DNA from: Vibrio sp. HI00D65
Lineage (GTDB): Bacteria > Pseudomonadota > Gammaproteobacteria > Enterobacterales > Vibrionaceae
Assembly (NCBI RefSeq): GCF_001635455.1
Contig: NZ_LWEH01000091.1
Coordinates: 62,001 to 126,000 of the forward strand
DNA: 64,000 bases
Direction: 5' to 3'
Part shown: piece by piece, positions 1 through 9,309 of the stretch
Layout: each line of letters opens with the position of its first letter
How positions within the stretch are numbered: position 1 is the stretch's first letter
The notes under the pieces: model-generated
Seen by the model: the letters and a program-made list of their open reading frames with translations, nothing else
What the model was told of the DNA's origin: nothing
Databases searched by the model: none
Position numbers and translations under genes: made by a program

Positions 1-1
1 A

Positions 2-310
2 TGGGGCTCAAAGCGTACAGGCCCTGATCTAGCTCGTGTAGGTGAACGTTACTCTGATGAATGGCACCGTGTCCACCTTATGGACCCTCGCGAACTTGTT
101 CCTGAATCAAACATGCCTGGTTTCCCATGGCTTGCTGAAAATGTACTTGATGGCAAATTGACTCAAAATAAGCTAGAACTTTTCCGTAACCAATTTGGTG
201 TTCCTTACACAGATAAACAAATTGCTAACGCTAAACAAGATGTTGAAGGAAAAACAGAGATGGATGCAATCATCGCTTACCTTCAATCGCTTGGTCACGC
301 AATGAAATAA
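2..310 (+). CDS. ccoO: cbb3-type cytochrome c oxidase subunit II, C-terminal part (5' end outside window)
   Basis: The frame is open from the left edge to the stop at 308-310, giving about 102 C-terminal residues, so only the end of the gene is present. The residues [14 protein letters not shown] and [20 protein letters not shown] match the conserved cytochrome c region of CcoO/FixO. CcoO is the membrane-anchored monohaem subunit that passes electrons from CcoP to the CcoN catalytic core. The heme CXXCH motif would lie upstream, outside the window. ccoQ and ccoP follow directly in the usual ccoNOQP order, so the assignment is firm despite the truncation by the window edge. Confidence 0.93.
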   Translation, partial: WGSKRTGPDLARVGERYSDEWHRVHLMDPRELVPESNMPGFPWLAENVLDGKLTQNKLELFRNQFGVPYTDKQIANAKQDVEGKTEMDAIIAYLQSLGHAMK

Positions 311-319
311 GGAATGATT

Positions 320-496
320 ATGGACATTATTACATTTCAAAGTATTTGGACTGTGATCGTTTTTGCTTGCTTTCTCGGGATCGTTTGGTGGGCATATGGC
401 AAGAACCGAAAATCACGTTTCGACGAAGACGCGAACCTAGTGTTTGCTGACGACGAGCCAGCAACGAGTTCTAAAAATGAAGGAGTGACAAGGTAA
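320..496 (+). CDS. ccoQ: cbb3-type cytochrome oxidase subunit CcoQ
   Basis: Small 58-residue protein with one N-terminal membrane helix (about residues 6-24, WTVIVFACFLGIVWWAYG) followed by a charged tail with KNRKSRFDEDANLVFADDE, the usual CcoQ/FixQ pattern. CcoQ stabilises the CcoNOP complex. An ATG at 314 is in frame, but the Shine-Dalgarno AAGGA at 309-313 abuts it and is 6 bases from the ATG at 320, so 320 is the likelier start. The stop overlaps the ccoP start by one base (TAATG), which implies translational coupling. Confidence 0.9.
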   Translation: MDIITFQSIWTVIVFACFLGIVWWAYGKNRKSRFDEDANLVFADDEPATSSKNEGVTR

Positions 497-1470
497 TGAG
501 TACATTCTGGAGTATTTGGGTTAGTGTTATTACTATTGGTACCCTAATTGGTTGTGCTGCCTTGCTTCGTTGGTGTTTTAGAGATAAAACTGGCGTAGAA
601 GTAGGTCAAGATATGGGCCATGAATACGATGGTATTCGTGAGCTTAACAACCCACTACCAAAATGGTGGACATATCTTTTCATTAGTACGATTGTTTTCT
701 CAGCGATTTATCTTGCTCTATACCCTGGCCTAGGTAATTTTAAAGGTCTTCTGGGGTGGACTAGCTCGAATCAAACTGTACGTAGCGTTGAGGAATCTCG
801 TTCTGCCATTTCTGCTGCACAAGCAAATAAGCAGTTGGATGAGTACGCAAAAGAGCTTGATGATGCAGACACCTACTTTGGTGCGGCATTCAGAAAGCTG
901 GCTCACGACGAAAATGGTTTACGTTCAATCCCTGACATTGCATCAGATGCTGATGCGATCAAAGTGGGTCAACGTTTGTTCCTGCAAAACTGTTCTCAAT
1001 GTCACGGCTCTGATGCGCGTGGTCAGAAAGGTTTTCCTAACCTAACTGATGATGCATGGTTATATGGTGGTGAGCCTGAGGCTATCGTCACAACAATTAT
1101 GCATGGTCGTGTTGGTCAAATGCCAGCTTGGAAGGACGCACTCGGTGAGCAAGGTGTAAAAGAAGTTGTAAGTTATACTCTTAGCCTATCTGGTCGTAGT
1201 GTAAATGCGCGTGAAGCTGCTGCTGGTAAAGCTCGCTTCGTAGTGTGTGCAGCATGTCACGGCACTGATGGTAAGGGTAACCCTGCTGTTGGCGCTCCTG
1301 ACTTAACTGACCGAGATTGGTTATTTGGCGATTCTCGTGCAGACGTAACTGAAACAGTTATGTACGGTCGTTCTGGCGTAATGCCTGCTTGGAAAGACAT
1401 TCTAGGTGAAGACAAAGTACAGCTCGTTGCATCTTACGTTTGGAGCTTAAGCAACTCAGATAATAAGTAA
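496..1470 (+). CDS. ccoP: cbb3-type cytochrome c oxidase subunit III (dihaem cytochrome c)
   Basis: 324 residues, typical for CcoP. Two membrane helices lie near residues 5-25 and 57-77, followed by a periplasmic part with two c-type heme motifs, CSQCH at 166-170 and CAACH at 251-255. Each is followed by the matching Met ligand region (GQMPAWKD and GVMPAWKD). CcoP takes electrons from soluble cytochromes or the bc1 complex and hands them to CcoO. It is the last structural gene of the oxidase operon; a perfect hairpin terminator follows 11 bases after the stop, separating it from the assembly genes. Confidence 0.97.
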   Translation: MSTFWSIWVSVITIGTLIGCAALLRWCFRDKTGVEVGQDMGHEYDGIRELNNPLPKWWTYLFISTIVFSAIYLALYPGLGNFKGLLGWTSSNQTVRSVEESRSAISAAQANKQLDEYAKELDDADTYFGAAFRKLAHDENGLRSIPDIASDADAIKVGQRLFLQNCSQCHGSDARGQKGFPNLTDDAWLYGGEPEAIVTTIMHGRVGQMPAWKDALGEQGVKEVVSYTLSLSGRSVNAREAAAGKARFVVCAACHGTDGKGNPAVGAPDLTDRDWLFGDSRADVTETVMYGRSGVMPAWKDILGEDKVQLVASYVWSLSNSDNK

Positions 1471-1480
1471 CATTTCAATA

Positions 1481-1515
1481 ACAGCCTCTTTCTAAGAGGC
1501 TGTCTTTCCTTTATT
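1481..1515 (+). terminator. Rho-independent terminator after ccoP
   Basis: A perfect 10-bp stem (ACAGCCTCTT at 1481-1490 with AAGAGGCTGT at 1494-1503) with a 3-base loop is followed by a T-rich run. It ends the ccoNOQP transcript. ccoH and later assembly genes would be reached by read-through or by a promoter in the AT-rich stretch at 1504-1554. Confidence 0.85.
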
Positions 1516-1554
1516 TTATAGCCTCTTCTTTTTATTCTTTTTTGAGATTTTTTT

Positions 1555-2034
1555 ATGGTAAAGCCTTGGTATAAACAGTTTTGGCCGTGGTTCTTAATCG
1601 CGTTGCCAGCGACAGTAGTTATTTGGACCATTATGACGGTTATTGTGTTTACACAGAACTCTGTAGACTTAGTGACTGAGGATTACTATAAAAAAGGAAA
1701 AGGCATTAATGTCGACATTTCAAAAGTAAATATCGCCGAAGAGCTGGGCCTATCGGCTTCACTTAATGAGAAAGGCAACTCTATCATCATAACATTAGAC
1801 AAAGGTAAACTTAAACACTTCCCTGCCATCAGCGCAATGTTCGTCCACAGAACGCTCCCAGACCGTGATTTCACTCAGCTACTAACCGCTGATGCGAGAG
1901 GAAACTACACACTGACTCTGGACCATCACTTAGAAGGCCCATGGTTTATTGAGCTGACTCCACATGACGAAGAATGGCTAGTTCAAGGTCGTATGAACTT
2001 CCCGATTGAAACTCCTACTCAACTAACGAACTAA
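1555..2034 (+). CDS. ccoH: FixH/CcoH family cbb3 oxidase assembly protein
   Basis: 159 residues with one N-terminal membrane helix (about residues 11-33, WPWFLIALPATVVIWTIMTV) preceded by MVKPWYKQFWP, the FixH/CcoH signature. The rest is a periplasmic domain that includes DLVTEDYYKKGKGIN just after the helix, a conserved FixH segment. CcoH is needed for assembly and stability of cbb3 oxidase. It sits between ccoP and the copper ATPase gene ccoI, the standard order in Vibrio. No strong ribosome binding site precedes the ATG. The family assignment rests on these motifs and on gene order. Confidence 0.92.
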   Translation: MVKPWYKQFWPWFLIALPATVVIWTIMTVIVFTQNSVDLVTEDYYKKGKGINVDISKVNIAEELGLSASLNEKGNSIIITLDKGKLKHFPAISAMFVHRTLPDRDFTQLLTADARGNYTLTLDHHLEGPWFIELTPHDEEWLVQGRMNFPIETPTQLTN

Positions 2035-2039
2035 AGCTT

Positions 2040-4412
2040 ATGTGTGAATCCTGTTATCACTGCGGTGAAGATGTACCAGCGGAAACGGATTTTGAAGTCG
2101 AGATCTTAGGATCGCCTCGTAAGATGTGTTGTCCGGGTTGCGAGACGGTAGCTCAGACAATCGTTGATAGCGGTTTGGTTTCTTACTACCAATACCGCAC
2201 CGCCCCTGCTGAGAAAGCGGATCTGGTGCCAGAGCAGCTTCTGGCACTCAGTCATTATGATAATGAAGACGTGCAACTGGAGTTTGTAAGAAACTCTGAG
2301 AACGTCTCTGAGGTGACATTGTCGCTTGAAGGTGTCTCATGTGCGGCTTGTGCATGGCTCATCGAGAAACAAGTCTCTTCAAAACAAGGTGTAGGTAGCA
2401 TTCGTGTGAATACGACCACCAACCGCGCCCTACTTAACTGGGATAACACGCAAGTTAAACTGAGTGAATTGTTGTCAGCAATCCATACTCTAGGTTATAA
2501 AGCCGCGCCTTTTGAAGCTGATCAACAAGAAGCCGCCTACCACCGATCGATGAAAAACTACCTATACCGCCTCGGTGTTGCTGGCTTGGCAACCATGCAG
2601 GTAATGATGCTTGCAGTGGCTTTATATCTTGAAGTGTTTGGCAACCTCGAACCAGAGTTTAAAAACTACTTCCGTTGGGTAAGCCTTATTTTTGCTACAC
2701 CTGTGTTGCTCTATTCTGCTTTGCCGTTCTATATCAATGCATGGCGCAGTATTAAGGGGCGAACGCTGGGTATGGATGTGCCTGTCTCGATCGCTCTGCT
2801 GTTTGCCTACGTGGCAAGCTTGGTCGCAACCGTGACAGAGAAAGGAGAAGTTTTCTTCGAATCTATTTCTATGTTCACTTTCTTCCTACTGCTTGGTCGT
2901 TTCTTAGAGATGAGAGCTCGTCGTAAAGCAGCGGCTGCGAGTGGTAACCTGCTTAAGCTAGTCCCTGCAATGGCGACAACACTAGACGGCGAGCAAGTGC
3001 CAGTGAAAACCCTAAAAGTAGGCGACAAGATCCGCGTACTTCCGGGCGAACACATCCCTGCGGATGGCAAAGTACTTTCGGGCCGAGTTCATATTGATGA
3101 ATCTATGTTGACTGGCGAATCTATCCATGTCGTGAAAAACGAAGGCGATACAGTTTACGCTGGTACGTTGAATGGCGATGAGTCATTTGAACTGGAAGTG
3201 ATGACATCAAAAGCGGACTCCGTGATCTCCAATATTGTTCGTCTGCAAGATGAAGCCCAGTTATCCAAGCCTCGTATTGCGGAAATTGCGGATATTGTGG
3301 CTCGTTACTTTGTAGCGGTTATCTTGATTATCTCTTTCGGTACTTGGTTCTACTGGCACCAAACTCGTCCAGAAGACGCATTCTGGATCATGTTGTCTGT
3401 ACTGGTTGCGACTTGTCCATGTGCTCTTTCACTGGCGACACCGACTGCGATTACTTGTTCAACTTCCCGTATGGGTAAATTTGGTATTTTGCTTCGTAAA
3501 GGCCATGTGTTCGAAACCTTGTGCAAAGTTAACCACTTGATCATCGATAAAACGGGTACATTGACTGAGGGTGATATTCGTATCAGCCGTGTGGAAACTT
3601 TCTCAGAGCTTGATAAAGAGACGTGTTTAAAAGTGGCTGCGAGCCTAGAACGGCATGCTAATCACCCTATTGCGAAAGCATTCAAGACTCACGTGTCCGA
3701 TAATGTTGAAGTCAATTCCGTAAACAACGTTATCGGTTCGGGTATTACTGGTGAGTTGAACGGTCAAGAGGTAGCGATCGGTAGTAGTGAGTTTATTCTT
3801 GGTGAAACTCAACCGACGCAAAGTAACGGCATTTACTTGTCGATGGCGGGACGTCATATCGCTACCTTTACTTATGAAGATCCGATTCGTAAGGAAAGCA
3901 TTGAGTTCATCCAAAAGTTCAAAGAAGCGGGTATTAAAACTACTCTGCTGACGGGTGACTCCTTGATTAATGCGAAGTCTGTTGCTGAAGAAATCGGTAT
4001 TACCGACATCGTTGCGAATGCTAAGCCTGAGGATAAGCTTGCTTACCTTAACTCTCGTGATGAGAAAGACATCACCATGATGGTCGGCGACGGTATTAAC
4101 GATGCGCCTATTCTTGCGGGTGCTCACCTTTCTGTCGCAATGGGCGGCGGAACAGATGTAGCAAAAGCCTCTGCAGACATGGTTTTATTGGGTGACAAGC
4201 TCGATAGGTTACTTAAGTCCCGTACATTGGCGCTAAAAACGCGTAAGATAATCCGCGAAAACCTAGCATGGTCATTGGGATATAACCTATTTATCCTTCC
4301 GTTGGCTGTAGCAGGTTTGGTTGCTCCATACATTGCCGTTGTTGGCATGTCTGCAAGCTCTATTATTGTTGTGTCGAACTCGTTAAGGCTTTTAAAAGAG
4401 CAAGGTAAATAA
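2040..4412 (+). CDS. ccoI: Heavy-metal P1B-type ATPase CcoI (copper delivery to cbb3 oxidase)
   Basis: 790 residues. The N-terminus has Cys pairs C2/C5, C8 and C30-C34, then a heavy-metal-associated domain with CAAC at 101-104. The ATPase core has the CPC metal-site motif at 459-461 within a membrane helix, the phosphorylation motif DKTGT at 503-507, an HP motif and GDGIND at 683-688. This is the P1B ATPase plan with the extra Cys-rich N-terminus of FixI/CcoI. It exports copper to the periplasm for insertion into the CcoN CuB site. The start lies 5 bases after the ccoH stop and the stop overlaps ccoS by one base. Confidence 0.97.
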   Translation: MCESCYHCGEDVPAETDFEVEILGSPRKMCCPGCETVAQTIVDSGLVSYYQYRTAPAEKADLVPEQLLALSHYDNEDVQLEFVRNSENVSEVTLSLEGVSCAACAWLIEKQVSSKQGVGSIRVNTTTNRALLNWDNTQVKLSELLSAIHTLGYKAAPFEADQQEAAYHRSMKNYLYRLGVAGLATMQVMMLAVALYLEVFGNLEPEFKNYFRWVSLIFATPVLLYSALPFYINAWRSIKGRTLGMDVPVSIALLFAYVASLVATVTEKGEVFFESISMFTFFLLLGRFLEMRARRKAAAASGNLLKLVPAMATTLDGEQVPVKTLKVGDKIRVLPGEHIPADGKVLSGRVHIDESMLTGESIHVVKNEGDTVYAGTLNGDESFELEVMTSKADSVISNIVRLQDEAQLSKPRIAEIADIVARYFVAVILIISFGTWFYWHQTRPEDAFWIMLSVLVATCPCALSLATPTAITCSTSRMGKFGILLRKGHVFETLCKVNHLIIDKTGTLTEGDIRISRVETFSELDKETCLKVAASLERHANHPIAKAFKTHVSDNVEVNSVNNVIGSGITGELNGQEVAIGSSEFILGETQPTQSNGIYLSMAGRHIATFTYEDPIRKESIEFIQKFKEAGIKTTLLTGDSLINAKSVAEEIGITDIVANAKPEDKLAYLNSRDEKDITMMVGDGINDAPILAGAHLSVAMGGGTDVAKASADMVLLGDKLDRLLKSRTLALKTRKIIRENLAWSLGYNLFILPLAVAGLVAPYIAVVGMSASSIIVVSNSLRLLKEQGK

Positions 4413-4648
4413 TGGAAAGTTTATATATCCTGATTCCCATTGCGATTGTGCTGGTGTGCATCGCTGTTGGTATATTTCTATGGGCGGTGAAGAGCGAACA
4501 GTTTGAAGACCTGGAGCGTCAAGGTCACAACATTTTGTTTGACGAAGACGAAAAAGCCCATGATCACTCTGACAGCAAGCCTGTGAAGAATGTCAAAGCT
4601 AGTACTGAATCCCCAACCAACCTAGATAAAAAGAACGATGACGCCTGA
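4412..4648 (+). CDS. ccoS: cbb3 oxidase maturation protein CcoS
   Basis: 78 residues. A single N-terminal membrane helix (about 5-25, ILIPIAIVLVCIAVGIFLWAV) is followed by the CcoS signature KSEQFEDLERQGHNILFDED and an acidic, low-complexity tail. CcoS is required for cofactor insertion in cbb3 oxidase. The start codon overlaps the ccoI stop (TAATGG), and its 3' end overlaps the next gene by 11 bases, so the three genes are translationally coupled. The tail beyond residue 50 is longer than the family core and rich in Asp, Lys and Asn. Confidence 0.93.
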   Translation: MESLYILIPIAIVLVCIAVGIFLWAVKSEQFEDLERQGHNILFDEDEKAHDHSDSKPVKNVKASTESPTNLDKKNDDA

Positions 4649-5312
4649 TTGGATCGGAGCCTTTGTTGTCGGACTGATCGGCGCGGGCCACTGCATGGGA
4701 ATGTGTGGTGGTATTGCGTCGCTCCTTTCAATCGGCAATACTAAACCTTCCCCGGTTATTCCCCTATTTTACAACCTTGGTCGCCTACTCAGCTATGCCC
4801 TTATTGGTGCTGTGATCGGCGGTGCAATCTCTTCAATCGGTCAACTTAGCGATTTCAACGCGCTACTTAATTGGCTTCGTTTGTTCGCTGCCATCTTTAT
4901 GATAATTCTGGGGCTGTATATCGGTAAGTGGTGGTTTGGCTTGCTGTTCTTTGAGAAGGCTGGTCAGAAGCTGTGGCGTTATATTTCACCAGTCGGTAAG
5001 TCTTTCCTCCCACTCAAGCATCCAAGCCATGCTCTGCCGTTTGGTTTCATTTGGGGATGGCTACCGTGTGGTCTGGTCTACTCTATGCTGACCTGGGCGG
5101 CTGTGTCAGGCAGTTGGTATAATGGAGCTGGAATTATGCTTGCATTTGGCTTAGGTACGCTTCCAGCGATGCTGACGGTTGGTATGGGTGCAAGCTTCCT
5201 CAAGAAATTGCAACAAGCTGACTTATTTCGTCAACTCGGTGCGCTTTTAATCTTGATTTACGGTTTCTACACTGGATATATGTCACTGCAGCTCATTATT
5301 TATACCATATAG
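4638..5312 (+). CDS. TauE/SafE-like (CcoI-linked) membrane protein
   Basis: 224 residues with about six hydrophobic segments. The opening GAFVVGLIGAGHCMGMCGGIA carries the GHCxGMCGG motif typical of the short sulfite exporter TauE/SafE-like proteins that sit beside ccoS. A second motif, WGWLPCGLVYSML, lies mid-protein. The His and Cys residues in these two motifs suggest metal binding; copper or heme handling for the oxidase is an inference from position, and the sulfite exporter label is only a family name. It overlaps ccoS by 11 bases and is the last gene before fnr. Confidence 0.88.
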   Translation: MTPDWIGAFVVGLIGAGHCMGMCGGIASLLSIGNTKPSPVIPLFYNLGRLLSYALIGAVIGGAISSIGQLSDFNALLNWLRLFAAIFMIILGLYIGKWWFGLLFFEKAGQKLWRYISPVGKSFLPLKHPSHALPFGFIWGWLPCGLVYSMLTWAAVSGSWYNGAGIMLAFGLGTLPAMLTVGMGASFLKKLQQADLFRQLGALLILIYGFYTGYMSLQLIIYTI

Positions 5313-5368
5313 CCACTCTTTAAATCCGGTTTTTTTACTACCCAACTGGATAAAGGAATGCTAAAATA

Positions 5369-5382
5369 TTGACGTATATCAA
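5369..5382 (+). promoter_or_regulatory. FNR box upstream of fnr
   Basis: TTGACgtatATCAA matches the FNR consensus TTGATnnnnATCAA at 9 of 10 defined positions. It ends 16 bases before the fnr start codon, so FNR bound here would probably block transcription or translation initiation rather than activate it, as in the known negative autoregulation of E. coli fnr. No separate -10 box was assigned with certainty. Confidence 0.65.
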
Positions 5383-5398
5383 ATAGTGAAAGATTGTT

Positions 5399-6145
5399 AT
5401 GATTTCTGAAAAGCCTGTAACGAAACGTGTCCAATCTGGTGGCTGTGCGATCCATTGCCAGGATTGTAGTATTAGCCAACTTTGTATTCCGTTCACTTTG
5501 AATGAATCTGAACTTGATCAACTTGATCAGATCATTGAGAGAAAAAAGCCTATTCAAAAAGGCCAAGAGTTATTTAAAGCCGGTGACGAGCTTAAATCTC
5601 TCTATGCTATTCGCTCTGGAACGATCAAGAGCTACACGATTACCGAGCAAGGTGACGAACAGATTACTGCATTCCACCTAGCGGGCGATCTTGTGGGCTT
5701 TGATGCAATTACTGGTGACCTACACCCTAGTTTCGCACAAGCACTAGAAACTTCTATGGTATGTGAAATCCCATACGAGATTCTTGATGACCTATCAGGA
5801 AAAATGCCTAAGTTGCGTCAGCAAATTATGCGCCTGATGAGTAACGAGATCAAAGGCGACCAAGAAATGATTCTGCTTCTTTCCAAAAAGAATGCAGAAG
5901 AGCGTCTTGCTGCATTCCTTTACAATCTTTCAACTCGCTTCTCTCAACGTGGTTTCAGCCCACGTGAGTTCCGCTTAACTATGACTCGTGGCGATATTGG
6001 TAACTACCTAGGTTTAACGGTTGAAACTATTAGCCGTCTTTTAGGTCGTTTCCAAAAAGCAGACATTCTGAGCGTTAAAGGCAAATATATCACTATCGAA
6101 GATCACGATGCGCTGATGGAACTTGCTGGCGTTTCAAAAGAATAG
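5399..6145 (+). CDS. fnr: Oxygen-sensing transcription regulator FNR
   Basis: 248 residues and close to E. coli FNR throughout. The 4Fe-4S ligands are C20, C23, C29 and C122 (in [14 protein letters not shown] and SMVCEIPYE). A cyclic-nucleotide-binding-like fold and dimer helix follow, then a C-terminal helix-turn-helix with [12 protein letters not shown], whose E and SR residues read TTGAT half sites. FNR activates anaerobic respiration and represses aerobic genes. Its position next to cco genes, uspE and ttcA is conserved in gammaproteobacteria. An FNR box lies just upstream. Confidence 0.98.
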   Translation: MISEKPVTKRVQSGGCAIHCQDCSISQLCIPFTLNESELDQLDQIIERKKPIQKGQELFKAGDELKSLYAIRSGTIKSYTITEQGDEQITAFHLAGDLVGFDAITGDLHPSFAQALETSMVCEIPYEILDDLSGKMPKLRQQIMRLMSNEIKGDQEMILLLSKKNAEERLAAFLYNLSTRFSQRGFSPREFRLTMTRGDIGNYLGLTVETISRLLGRFQKADILSVKGKYITIEDHDALMELAGVSKE

Positions 6146-6277
6146 TCTAGATATCAAGGATGTAGTTCAATAATGAGCTACATCATGTTTCTCCCTTAAA
6201 ACCTCTTTTATTTCTCTTAATCTCTCCATAACTACGCTACATTATTTATATGTTCGGTCTGAAAAGTAGGCTTAGTT

Positions 6278-7228
6278 ATGAGTATCTATAACAAAATTTT
6301 AGTTGTCGCAGACATTAATCATGATGAGCAACCTGCTCTAGTTCGTGCTATCCAACTTGCTAAGAAAAGCACCTCAACGAGCCATATCACTTTCTTTTTG
6401 TCTATCTACGATTTCTCGTATGAAATGACATCTATGCTTTCTGTCGATGAAAGAGATGCAATGCGCAAAGGTGTTATCCATCAGCGTGAAATCTGGATGA
6501 ATAAAGTTGCACAGCCTTACCTAGATGATTCTATTGAATTTAATGTTCAAGTGGTTTGGCATAACCGCCCTTACGAAGCCATCATTGCCGAAGTTTATAG
6601 CGGTGGTCACGATATTTTGATTAAGGGAACGCGCAAGCACGATACTTTGGAATCAGTTATCTTCACACCAACTGATTGGCACCTATTGAGAAAATGCCCT
6701 AGCCCTGTACTGCTTGTTAAAAACGATTTCTGGCCAGAGCACGCAAAAATTTATGCGTCCGTTCACGTAGGCTCAGAGACGGAAGCGCACCTAGAGCTGA
6801 ATGATACTATGGTCGATCGACTCCTCGAAATAACTGGTCGTCTGGATGCGGAACCTTTCTTAGTGAACGCTTACCCAGTCACTCCGGCAAATATAACGAT
6901 TGAGCTGCCTGAGTTTGACCCAACTTCTTACACTGATGCGGTTCGCGGTCATCACTTAACGGCGATGAAGGCACTGCGTCAGAAGCACAGTATGTGTGAA
7001 GAGCAGACCGTTGTTGAACAAGGCTTGCCTGAAGATGTCATTCCACGTGTCGCGTCTGAGAACAACGCTGCAATGGTAATCTTGGGTACAACCGGTCGTA
7101 CGGGGCTATCTGCGGTGTTTATTGGTAATACGGCGGAGCATGTTATCGATAAGATTAACTGTGATGTTTTGGCGCTTAAGCCATCTGGTTACGTTAGCCC
7201 GCTCGACCCTAACCTTTCGAAAGGTTAA
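6278..7228 (+). CDS. uspE: Universal stress protein UspE
   Basis: 316 residues made of two tandem Usp domains (about 1-150 and 155-310). The second ends with VILGTTGRTGLSAVFIGNTAEHVI, the nucleotide-binding G-2x-G-9x-GS/T-type loop of the family. UspE is a cytoplasmic tandem-domain stress protein tied to survival, motility and aggregation in E. coli. It follows fnr by 132 bases, in the same order as E. coli fnr-ydaA. An imperfect hairpin at 6159-6184 with a weak T-run may partly end the fnr transcript before it. Confidence 0.93.
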   Translation: MSIYNKILVVADINHDEQPALVRAIQLAKKSTSTSHITFFLSIYDFSYEMTSMLSVDERDAMRKGVIHQREIWMNKVAQPYLDDSIEFNVQVVWHNRPYEAIIAEVYSGGHDILIKGTRKHDTLESVIFTPTDWHLLRKCPSPVLLVKNDFWPEHAKIYASVHVGSETEAHLELNDTMVDRLLEITGRLDAEPFLVNAYPVTPANITIELPEFDPTSYTDAVRGHHLTAMKALRQKHSMCEEQTVVEQGLPEDVIPRVASENNAAMVILGTTGRTGLSAVFIGNTAEHVIDKINCDVLALKPSGYVSPLDPNLSKG

Positions 7229-7270
7229 TGCACCCAAGCAGACGAACTTAACTGCGAGTTCAACTCATAA

Positions 7271-7307
7271 AAAAACGCCTCAAGTATTGCTTGAGGCGTT
7301 TTTGTTT
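7271..7307. terminator. Bidirectional terminator between uspE and ttcA
   Basis: A 14-bp perfect stem (7271-7284 with 7290-7303) with loop TATTG carries A-runs on the left and T-runs on the right. It can therefore end both the rightward uspE transcript and the leftward ttcA transcript. Confidence 0.88.
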
Positions 7308-7346
7308 GTTGTAGGTGCATCTATTGCTCTGCAACGATTGTTCGTT

Positions 7347-8240
7347 TTATACGTTCGTTACGTCGATGAACATTGACTCATCGATATTAGAAGATGAAAT
7401 TTCAGCTTCTTGGAATTCGTACTCTTCACGCTCACCGCTACGGTCTAGTGGAAGGTTTACGAAGTCAAACAGTTCGCGGTCAGCCAGCTGGCTTGGGCTA
7501 ACGTTTTGAATTGATTTAAAGATCTTTTCAACACGGCCTGGTGTTTTCTTATCCCAATCAATCAGCATTGCTTTAATGCTTTGACGCTGTAGGTTTTCTT
7601 GTGAACCACATAGGTTACAAGGAATAATTGGGAACTCTTTGTGTTCAGCGTATTTGATTAGGTCTGTTTCACGACAGTAAGTCAATGGACGAATAACAAC
7701 GTTACGACCATCATCAGAACGTAGCTTTGGTGGCATAGCCTTTAAACGAGCGCCGTGGAACATGTTAAGGAACATAGTTTCAACGATGTCGTCCATGTGG
7801 TGCCCAAGAGCGATCTTAGTCGCGCCAATCTTCTCTGCGAATGAGTACAAAGTACCACGACGCAGACGAGAACATAGGCCACATGTTGTTTTACCTTCAG
7901 GAATCTTCTCTTTAACTACTGAGTACGTATCTTTATCTACGATGTAGTAAGGAATGTTCAGTGTTTCAAAGTATTCAGGAAGAATGTGTTCGGGGAACCC
8001 AGGTTGTTTTTGATCTAGGTTTACTGCAATAACATCAAACTTGATTGGTGCTGCTTCACGTAAGCGTAGCAAAATATCTAGCATCGCAAATGAATCTTTA
8101 CCGCCACTGATACATGCCATTACCACATCATTCTCTTCGATCATGTTGTAGTCGATGATGGCATTTCCAACATTTCTTCTCAGACGTTTCTGAAGTTTGT
8201 TGAATTCTAGTACTTCTTTTCTATTATCGTTTTGGTTCAT
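7347..8240 (-). CDS. ttcA: tRNA 2-thiocytidine(32) synthetase TtcA
   Basis: 297 residues from the ATG at 8240. The PP-loop SGGKDS is at residues 45-50, and the two Cys pairs for the 4Fe-4S cluster occur in [12 protein letters not shown] and in IPCNLCGS. TtcA activates C32 of certain tRNAs with ATP and adds sulfur to form s2C32. Sequence is near identical in plan to E. coli TtcA. A GTG 12 bases further upstream is in frame, but the ATG is preceded by GAGAG at a good distance and gives the N-terminus usual in Vibrio. Position beside fnr/uspE is conserved. Confidence 0.96.
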   Translation of the reverse strand: MNQNDNRKEVLEFNKLQKRLRRNVGNAIIDYNMIEENDVVMACISGGKDSFAMLDILLRLREAAPIKFDVIAVNLDQKQPGFPEHILPEYFETLNIPYYIVDKDTYSVVKEKIPEGKTTCGLCSRLRRGTLYSFAEKIGATKIALGHHMDDIVETMFLNMFHGARLKAMPPKLRSDDGRNVVIRPLTYCRETDLIKYAEHKEFPIIPCNLCGSQENLQRQSIKAMLIDWDKKTPGRVEKIFKSIQNVSPSQLADRELFDFVNLPLDRSGEREEYEFQEAEISSSNIDESMFIDVTNV

Positions 8241-8445
8241 TGCGACTCTCACACCGTCGTATTACCGACTGTAGATTGCTAGTGGGACTGTTTTAGGGCG
8301 TGGATTATACGGATTTTTATTTCATGTTGAAATAGTAACGGCAGGATAAACAAAGTGACTGGTTGAAAGATGCCACTTTATCTAGTGATAACCGCTCATC
8401 TTTCATAAAAATGAGCTTCAAAAGCGCAAACCACACTGGTTGTAG

Positions 8446-8486
8446 GAAAAGAAAAGCAGCCTTGCTTGGTTTGAGTTGGCTGCTTT
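8446..8486 (-). terminator. Terminator after the DUF2987 gene
   Basis: A 9-bp stem (8453-8461 with 8478-8486) reads leftward as AAAGCAGCC, loop, GGCTGCTTT and then a T-rich run. It is 51 bases past the stop of the DUF2987 gene. Confidence 0.75.
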
Positions 8487-8536
8487 ACGATGTTTTGCTT
8501 AGATTAACGCCGTGTGGTCAATCGCCTAACCCAAGG

Positions 8537-9187
8537 TTATTGAGCCGGAATGTAAGGTAACACACGAGTTGTCGCTTCTGGTAACGTGATGCTGTCACTT
8601 TCATCTAGCTCTTCTAGTGTGAACTTAGCGCGTCCTTGTGTAATCGGGAGCTGCTTGCCGTTAGAAAGCGTGATGTTACCTTCAAGCTTGTCTGCAAACT
8701 CAAGCGTTAACCCCTGGATGTCCGGTGTGAACCAGCTTGAGAACATGCCGCTCACGTCTTCTAACATTGCTTGCATCTGTGGTAGCAGGTTTTCCAGCTG
8801 TGTAACCTCAACCGTTCCAGCTAAAGGTGCTCTAGTCATAACAACCAAAGAGTATGCGCACTCTTGTTCTTTTGTTTGCACAAAAATAAGCGGGTTTGCT
8901 GAACGAAGGTTTTGGTCTACTGGTAGCAGTAGCTCGTTAGTTGGAGAGATTTTCAGTTCTTCATAATGTTCTTCTTTTTCCATCCAAGCTTTGCTGATAT
9001 GACAGGTTGTTTGGGCTTGCTGATCGACAAAGAAGACCGCAACTTTAACGTCCTCATGCCCTTCTTTGGTGTTGTTTTTAAGCTGTGTGTAAAGCTTAGA
9101 ATAGGTAAACATGTATTCTTGCGCTGCAGCATGTAAAGAGATCCCTAGGCTTAGAGAAGCTAATAAAGCGAGTGCTGTCTTTTTCAT
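8537..9187 (-). CDS. DUF2987 family exported protein
   Basis: 216 residues starting with a clear signal peptide (MKKTALALLASLSLGISLHAAAQ, cleavage after AHA/AQ region near residue 22). The mature part EYMFTYSKLYTQLKNN through WFTPDIQGLTLEFADKL matches what I recall of the DUF2987 family in Vibrio and Shewanella. Two Cys (in TTCHIS and ECAYSL) could form a disulfide, in keeping with a periplasmic site. It stands alone, with terminators on both sides. Function is not known, and nothing in the neighbourhood explains it. Confidence 0.8.
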   Translation of the reverse strand: MKKTALALLASLSLGISLHAAAQEYMFTYSKLYTQLKNNTKEGHEDVKVAVFFVDQQAQTTCHISKAWMEKEEHYEELKISPTNELLLPVDQNLRSANPLIFVQTKEQECAYSLVVMTRAPLAGTVEVTQLENLLPQMQAMLEDVSGMFSSWFTPDIQGLTLEFADKLEGNITLSNGKQLPITQGRAKFTLEELDESDSITLPEATTRVLPYIPAQ

Positions 9188-9220
9188 TGTTATAATCTTG
9201 TCGAAGTTGAGCGTTCATAA

Positions 9221-9250
9221 ATAGAAAGAGCAGCAAATGAGCTGCTCTTT
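9221..9250 (-). terminator. Terminator after the bax-like gene
   Basis: A perfect 10-bp stem (9225-9234 with 9241-9250), loop of 6, reads leftward into CTATTTATG. It ends the bax-like operon 60 bases past its stop. The T-run is short. Confidence 0.7.
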
Positions 9251-9309
9251 ATGTGATGTTAATTGGTCAAACTTGACGTTTAAGCTCGCCAAATGACTAT
9301 CAAATCGAG

